This document shows positions 59,660 to 64,000 of a stretch of 64,000 nt of DNA, piece after piece. The DNA is from Bacteroidales bacterium (GTDB lineage Bacteria; Bacteroidota; Bacteroidia; Bacteroidales; UBA932). The number at the start of each line of letters is the position of its first letter. Within the stretch, counting starts at the first letter, position 1. The stretch covers positions 1 through 64,000 of the forward strand of contig JAFSMS010000019.1 in NCBI GenBank assembly GCA_017447815.1. Reading direction: 5' to 3'. Under the pieces are notes generated by a model. That model was not told the DNA's origin. It did no database searches and worked only from the letters and a program-made list of their open reading frames with translations. Both the position numbers and the translations under genes were made by a program.

Positions 59660-60115
59660 CTATTCGTGGGAGGCCAGACGCTCCCAGGCCAGTTTCTCCC
59701 ATTTGGTGCCCGGACGGCCGTAATTGGCGTACGGGTAGATGGAAATGCCGCCACGGGGCGTGAAGAATCCGGTTACCTCGATGTATTTGGGATCCATCAG
59801 TTTGATGAGGTCCTTCATGATGGTGTTCACGCAGTCCTCGTGGAAATCTCCGTGGCTGCGGAAACTGAAAAGATACAGTTTCAGGGACTTGGACTCCACC
59901 ATTTTCACGTCCGGCACATAGGCGATGCGGATTTCCGCAAAATCCGGCTGGCCGGTGATGGGGCAGAGGGTGGTGAATTCCGGGCAGTTGAAACGGACCC
60001 AGTAATCGTTGTCCGGGTGTTGGTTTTCAAAGGTTTCCAACACTTCGGGGGCGTAATTCTGGCTGTACGCGGTGTGGTGGCCAAGCGCCTTCAGTTCTTC
60101 GGGATTGCGTGCCAT
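59660..60115 (-). CDS. queF: NADPH-dependent preQ0 reductase
   Basis: The 151-residue single-domain QueF has catalytic Cys51 in [10 protein letters not shown] with Asp58, and the NADPH motif E-S-K-S-L-K-L-Y and F-H-E-D-C-V-N. It reduces 7-cyano-7-deazaguanine to preQ1 for queuosine in tRNA. Only 1 bp separates it from the prfA stop, so the two are co-transcribed. Confidence 0.94.
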   Translation of the reverse strand: MARNPEELKALGHHTAYSQNYAPEVLETFENQHPDNDYWVRFNCPEFTTLCPITGQPDFAEIRIAYVPDVKMVESKSLKLYLFSFRSHGDFHEDCVNTIMKDLIKLMDPKYIEVTGFFTPRGGISIYPYANYGRPGTKWEKLAWERLASHE

Positions 60116-60116
60116 G

Positions 60117-61214
60117 CTAACTCTCCTCCCCTGCTTCTTTGAGCCGTTCGGCGTTTTCTGCGATCTGCAACTGGTCGATGCATTCCTGGATGTCGCCGTC
60201 CATGAACACCGGCAGGTTGTACATGCTCCAGCCGATGCGGTGGTCGGTCACGCGGCCCTGCGGATAGTTGTAGGTGCGGATTTTGGCGCTGCGGTCACCG
60301 GTCGATACCATGGTTTTGCGCTTGGCGGCAATGCCGTCCAGGTATTTCTGGTGTTCCATGTTGTACAGACGGGTGCGGAGTTCTTCCATGGCACGGTCCA
60401 GGTTCTTGAGTTGGGAACGCTCTTCCTGGCACTGCACGACGATGCCGGAAGGGATGTGAGTGAGGCGCACGGCGCTGTAGGTGGTGTTCACACCCTGGCC
60501 GCCGGGACCCGAAGCGCAGAAGAGGTCCTTGCGGATATCGGCCGGATTGAGTTCGATGTCGAATTCGCCGGCTTCCGGGAAAACGGCCACGGAGGCAGCC
60601 GATGTCTGGATTCGGCCCTGGGTTTCCGTCTGGGGCACACGCTGCACGCGGTGTACGCCGGACTCGTACTTCATGACGCCGTACACGCCGTCCTGGCTGC
60701 TGGAGAGTTTGAAAACGATTTGCTTGTAACCGCCGGAGGTGCCGGGAGCCTGGTCGGTGACTTCCAGTTTCCAGCCCCTGCGCTCGGCAAAGTGCTGATA
60801 CATCCGGAAGAGGTCGCCGGCGAAAATGGCGGCTTCGTCACCGCCGGTGCCGCCGCGGATTTCCACCATGGCGTTCTTGCTGTCGTCAGGATCGGCCGGG
60901 ATGAGGAGGAGTTTGATGTTCTGCTCCATATCCGGGAGTTTGGGCTCGATTTCCGCAATTTCGTCCCGGGCCATTTCGCGGAGGTCCTCGTCCTTCTCAT
61001 TCATCATGATGTCCTTGGCCTGCGCGAGTTCGTCCACCAGCCTCTTGTACTCCAGGCCGGCGGCGATGATGGGCTGCAATTCCTTGTAGTCCTTGTTCAG
61101 TTGGACGAACTTCTTCATATCCGCAATCACAGCGGGGTCGGCGAGCTGCTCTTCCAACTTCTTGTATTTGTCCTGAAGGCTCAGTACCTTCTCCAGCAAA
61201 GTGTTTTCTGCCAT
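60117..61214 (-). CDS. prfA: Peptide chain release factor 1
   Basis: The 365-residue factor has the peptidyl-hydrolysis motif G-G-Q (238-240) within G-P-G-G-Q-G-V-N and the RF1-type codon-recognition segment R-V-P-Q-T, a P-x-T form. The N-terminal coiled domain and length are typical. It ends translation at UAA and UAG. A TATCTTTG box lies 20 nt upstream. Confidence 0.95.
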   Translation of the reverse strand: MAENTLLEKVLSLQDKYKKLEEQLADPAVIADMKKFVQLNKDYKELQPIIAAGLEYKRLVDELAQAKDIMMNEKDEDLREMARDEIAEIEPKLPDMEQNIKLLLIPADPDDSKNAMVEIRGGTGGDEAAIFAGDLFRMYQHFAERRGWKLEVTDQAPGTSGGYKQIVFKLSSSQDGVYGVMKYESGVHRVQRVPQTETQGRIQTSAASVAVFPEAGEFDIELNPADIRKDLFCASGPGGQGVNTTYSAVRLTHIPSGIVVQCQEERSQLKNLDRAMEELRTRLYNMEHQKYLDGIAAKRKTMVSTGDRSAKIRTYNYPQGRVTDHRIGWSMYNLPVFMDGDIQECIDQLQIAENAERLKEAGEES

Positions 61215-61234
61215 ATCGTTTTTGTTCTAGCCTG

Positions 61235-61242
61235 CAAAGATA
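61235..61242 (-). promoter_or_regulatory. Promoter -7 box of prfA-queF
   Basis: TATCTTTG on the minus strand, 20 nt before the prfA ATG and downstream of the SstT-like stop codon. Confidence 0.6.
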
Positions 61243-61250
61243 ATAAAAAA

Positions 61251-62483
61251 TCAGGACTTCTCGCGAAGACTGGGGTCCTCGCGGTATTCGGCCGTCGCGG
61301 TGAAGAAGACATCTCCGCTGGAGTTGAGGGCGGTTTCCACGGAATCCTGCACCACGCCGATGATGAAGCCCACGGCCACGGCCTGCATGGCCACGTCATT
61401 GCCGATGCCCAGGAAAGAGCAGGCCAGCGGGATCAGGAGGAGCGAGCCTCCCGCCACGCCGGAAGCGCCGCAGGCACCCAGGGTGGCCACCACGCTCAGG
61501 AACACGGCGCTGAGGAAACTCACTTCGATCCCCAGGGTATGGGCCACGGCCAGGGTCATCACCGTAATGGTGACGGCCGCACCGTCCATGTTGATGGTCG
61601 CCCCCAGGGGGATGCTGACGGAGTAGAAATCCCGGTCCAGCCCCAGTTTCTTGCAAAGGGCCATGTTGATGGGGATGTTGGCGGCCGACGAGCGGGTGAA
61701 AAAGGCTTGCAGGCCGCTTTCCTTGAGACAGATCCACAGCAGCGGGTAAGGGTTTCGGCCGGTGGCCAGGAAGGACCACAACGGATTGAGAATCATGGTC
61801 GCGAAAAGCATGCAGCCCACCAGGACCAGCAGGAGCCGGCCATAGGTGGTGAAGATTTCCATGCCGCTTTCCGATACCGCGGAGAACACCAGGCCCATGA
61901 TGCCGAAGGGGGCGAACTGGATGACCCAGCGGACGATGAGGGAAACCACGTCGGCCAGGTCTGACACGACCTGGATGGTAGCCTTGCCGGCCACCATCTT
62001 AAGCCCCAGGCCGAAGAGGAGAGACCAGAACAGGATGCCGATATAATTGGCCGTACTCAGGGATGTCACCGGATTGGCGACCATGTTGGTGAGCAGGTTG
62101 GAAAACACGTCCGAAAGTTCGACCGGTTTGCCGGTTTCCACCACATCTGTCAGCTGCATGGTGACCGGGAAAAGGAAACTGCCGGCTACGGCCACCAGGG
62201 CGGCAGAAAGCGTGCTGACCAGATAAAGGGTGATTACCGTGCGGAATCGGGATCCAAGTCCGCCTCCCTGGGCGCTGGCGACCGAGGAGGCGACCAGTAC
62301 AAATACCAGGACAGGGGCAATGGCCTTGAGGGCGCTCACGAAGAGTTTTCCGAAGATTCCGACCCAGGTCCAAGCGGGTACCAGCAGTGCCAGAGCGGCA
62401 CCGATGACCAGGCCGATGAAAATACGGAGAATCAGGCTGATGGACGTCCATTTTGCCAGGAGTTTGGAAAACTGGATTTTCAT
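61251..62483 (-). CDS. sstT: SstT-like sodium:serine/threonine (DAACS) symporter
   Basis: The 410-residue glutamate-transporter-fold protein has the hairpin signatures T-R-S-S-A-A-N-I-P (HP1) and N-M-D-G-A-A (TM7), and G-A-C-G-A-S-G-V-A-G-G (HP2). Its length and motif spelling fit SstT rather than glutamate or dicarboxylate members. It imports serine and threonine with sodium. It follows the CoA-transferase gene by 16 bp. The substrate is inferred from family resemblance. Confidence 0.85.
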   Translation of the reverse strand: MKIQFSKLLAKWTSISLILRIFIGLVIGAALALLVPAWTWVGIFGKLFVSALKAIAPVLVFVLVASSVASAQGGGLGSRFRTVITLYLVSTLSAALVAVAGSFLFPVTMQLTDVVETGKPVELSDVFSNLLTNMVANPVTSLSTANYIGILFWSLLFGLGLKMVAGKATIQVVSDLADVVSLIVRWVIQFAPFGIMGLVFSAVSESGMEIFTTYGRLLLVLVGCMLFATMILNPLWSFLATGRNPYPLLWICLKESGLQAFFTRSSAANIPINMALCKKLGLDRDFYSVSIPLGATINMDGAAVTITVMTLAVAHTLGIEVSFLSAVFLSVVATLGACGASGVAGGSLLLIPLACSFLGIGNDVAMQAVAVGFIIGVVQDSVETALNSSGDVFFTATAEYREDPSLREKS

Positions 62484-62499
62484 AGGACAATGATTTGAT

Positions 62500-63771
62500 T
62501 TATCGGTGGAATCGCTGGAAGGCGGCACGCTCCAGCGCCTCCCGGTCTTCGGGATGGGCGATGGAAATCAGGAGGCGTGCGCGTTCCTGCAGGGATTTTC
62601 CATACAGGTTGACGGCTCCGTATTCCGTGACCACCCACTGGATATCGGCCCGGGGGGTGACTACGCCGGCGCCGCTCTGGAGCATGGGAACAATCTTGGG
62701 ATGGCCCTTGGCGGTGCGGGAGGCCAGGGCGATGATGGCCTTGCCGCCCGGGGACAGTTTGGCTCCGCGGACAAAATCGAGTTGGCCGCCGGTGCCGGAA
62801 TAGATGCGCGTACCGATGGAATCGGCACAAACCTGGCCGGTCAGGTCGATTTCGATGGCCGAATTGATGGATACCATGCCGGGATTCAGCGCAATCGCGC
62901 GGGGGTCGTTGGTATAGGCGATGTCCCGCATCTGCACGGCGGGATTGCGGTCAATGAAGCGGTACACCTCCCCGGAGCCCAGCAGGAAGGACGCCACCAC
63001 CTTGCCCTTGTCGATGGCCTTGCAGGAGCCGTCGATGACGCCGCTCCGGATCAGGGCCAGGGCCCCGTCGGAGAACATTTCCGTGTGCAGGCCCAGATGC
63101 CTGTGGTCCTTCAGGCCGGCGCAGATGGCATTGGGCATGGAGCCGATTCCCATTTGCAGGCAGGCGCCGTCCGGAATGAGTTCGGCGCAGCGTCGGCCAA
63201 TCTCCATGTCCACCCCGGAAGGGCTGGCATAGGTGCTGGTGATGAGCGGGCGCTCGTCCCGGGCCAGGGCGGTGAAACGCTCCAGGGGAATGAGGTCTCC
63301 GTAAGCGAACGGCACCTGCGGGTTCACCACGGCGATGCGCTCCCGGGCCACTTCCAGCGCGGCCGGCGAGCAATCTACCGACGTTCCCAGCGAGACCCGG
63401 CCGTCCACCGGTTCGGATACCTGCACCATGGCCACGTCGCACGGAAGCGCCCCCGTGCGGTACATCAACTGGGATTCGAAAAGGTTGGCAGGGATATAGT
63501 CGGCCACGCCCTCCTGCACGGAAGGGCGGAGGTTGGGCCCCACGAAAAAGCCCTGGTCCCAGAAGGCGCTCCTATGCTCCGGAGAGCCGTAAGGGGCGGG
63601 ACCTTCGGTGTGGAAATGGTGGAAATGTACGTCGGCGAGTTCCCCGGCGCGCTCGCACAGGGCTTCGATAAGGATCTGCGGGACGCTGGCGATGCTGGAG
63701 AGGTGGACATGGTCTCCGCTCCGCACCCGCTGCACGGCTTCCCGGGCGCTGATGTAAGGTAAATGCTGCAT
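62500..63771 (-). CDS. Acetyl-CoA hydrolase / 4-hydroxybutyrate CoA-transferase family
   Basis: The 423-residue family I CoA-transferase has the catalytic Glu231 in G-L-H-T-E-M-F-S-D-G and the CoA-binding G-I-G-S-M-P-N-A and G-T-G-G-Q-L-D-F-V-R-G. Likely reactions are transfer of CoA between acetyl-CoA and butyrate, 4-hydroxybutyrate or propionate. I start it at 63771, 8 nt after a promoter box. The adjacent SstT-like gene could feed it through serine/threonine catabolism, which is inference. Confidence 0.85.
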   Translation of the reverse strand: MQHLPYISAREAVQRVRSGDHVHLSSIASVPQILIEALCERAGELADVHFHHFHTEGPAPYGSPEHRSAFWDQGFFVGPNLRPSVQEGVADYIPANLFESQLMYRTGALPCDVAMVQVSEPVDGRVSLGTSVDCSPAALEVARERIAVVNPQVPFAYGDLIPLERFTALARDERPLITSTYASPSGVDMEIGRRCAELIPDGACLQMGIGSMPNAICAGLKDHRHLGLHTEMFSDGALALIRSGVIDGSCKAIDKGKVVASFLLGSGEVYRFIDRNPAVQMRDIAYTNDPRAIALNPGMVSINSAIEIDLTGQVCADSIGTRIYSGTGGQLDFVRGAKLSPGGKAIIALASRTAKGHPKIVPMLQSGAGVVTPRADIQWVVTEYGAVNLYGKSLQERARLLISIAHPEDREALERAAFQRFHR

Positions 63772-63779
63772 TTCAAAAG

Positions 63780-63787
63780 CAAATATA
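63780..63787 (-). promoter_or_regulatory. Promoter -7 box of the CoA-transferase gene
   Basis: TATATTTG on the minus strand, 8 nt before the start codon, back to back with the mazG box 13 bp away. Confidence 0.6.
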
Positions 63788-63800
63788 GCGATATTCTTTG

Positions 63801-63808
63801 TATATTTG
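63801..63808 (+). promoter_or_regulatory. Promoter -7 box of mazG
   Basis: TATATTTG, 20 nt before the mazG ATG. Confidence 0.6.
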
Positions 63809-63828
63809 CGTCTCCAAAAATAAATACT

Positions 63829-64000
63829 ATGCACACTCGGGAAGAAAAGCTGGCCGCATTCGGCCGTCTGCTGGACATCATGGACGCCCTCCGGGAGAAA
63901 TGTCCCTGGAACGCCGCCCAGACCATGGACTCCATCCGCCCCATGACAGAGGAGGAAGTCTATGAACTCAGCGACACCATCCTGGAAGGAGACCGGCAGG
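63829..64000 (+). CDS. mazG: MazG nucleoside triphosphate pyrophosphohydrolase, N-terminal part
   Basis: The 57 visible residues read R-L-L-D-I-M-D-A-L-R-E-K-C-P-W-N and later E-E-E-V-Y-E-L. This is the start of MazG: the L-R-x-x-C-P-W motif followed by the first metal-binding E-E-x-Y-E segment. The protein continues beyond the window. MazG removes aberrant or excess nucleoside triphosphates. It is divergent from the CoA-transferase gene. Confidence 0.85.
   Translation, partial: MHTREEKLAAFGRLLDIMDALREKCPWNAAQTMDSIRPMTEEEVYELSDTILEGDRQ

Noticed and set aside
60072..61964. 630-codon plus-strand frame over prfA and the SstT-like gene
   Set aside because: It spans two convincing minus-strand genes and reads as Gly/His-rich antisense sequence.
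1..64000. CRISPR array, rRNA genes or replication origin
   Set aside because: No regularly spaced repeat-spacer pattern, rRNA sequence, dnaA or DnaA-box cluster was seen in reading the window.

Overview
The window is a 64 kb stretch of a Bacteroidota chromosome, most likely order Bacteroidales. The evidence is repeated TAnnTTTG promoter -7 boxes, a NigD-like lipoprotein, DUF4293, paired OmpH/Skp chaperones, a periplasmic propeller/LytS kinase with a LytTR regulator, fimbrillin-like lipoproteins and a Bacteroidota-type dcw cluster. Coding DNA is GC-rich and gene-dense. The genus cannot be fixed from the sequence alone.

Layout. 0-0.7 kb: a serine recombinase running off the left edge and a tyrosine-integrase remnant, the margin of a mobile region. 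0.7-5.1 kb (-): a three-gene operon of an M49-like lipoprotein with all predicted zinc ligands replaced, a DASS transporter and a porin-like barrel. 5.3-6.7 kb (+): gdhA. 6.7-11.5 kb (-): nadK-uppS-bamA-ompH. 11.6-20.7 kb (+): pdxJ, a lipidated OmpH, a glycosyltransferase, a LysM/binding-fold protein, trxB, bamD, rpoZ, recN, a Fur-family regulator and a NigD-like lipoprotein. 20.7-20.8 kb (-): tRNA-His with encoded CCA. 20.9-23.5 kb (+): a carboxyltransferase and radC.

23.5-30.25 kb is an accessory island: hicAB, two surface lipoproteins preceded by a 45-codon ORF, and a divergently encoded propeller histidine kinase and LytTR regulator. A 96-bp in-frame miniature of radC closes its right end, so radC sequence lies on both sides. 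The divergent intergenic region carries three direct repeats phased at exactly 21 bp, the geometry expected of LytTR operators. I infer that the kinase/regulator pair controls its own operon and the lipoproteins.

30.3-34.7 kb (+): upp, miaB, an LEA2-like lipoprotein, a SPOR protein and rpoN. 34.8-50.2 kb (+): the complete dcw cluster mraZ-rsmH-ftsL-ftsI-murE-mraY-murD-ftsW-murG-murC-ftsQ-ftsA-ftsZ, fronted by four 10-bp-phased TGGAA-type repeats that look like a MraZ operator. 50.2-52.7 kb: folP and gltX, divergent. 52.7-53.5 kb: decayed mobile sequence. 53.5-55.7 kb (-): a sugar nucleotidyltransferase, a CPBP protease and a DivIC-like protein. 55.8-59.7 kb (+): murQ, DUF4293, fabK, fabF and fabZ. 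59.7-61.2 kb (-): prfA and queF. 61.2-63.8 kb (-): a CoA-transferase and an SstT-like transporter. The start of mazG lies at the right edge.

Most of the window is core cell-envelope, division and housekeeping biology. The novelty is concentrated in the radC-bracketed island, the metal-ligand-less M49 homologue, and the regulatory architecture: leaderless-looking genes and interleaved divergent promoters.
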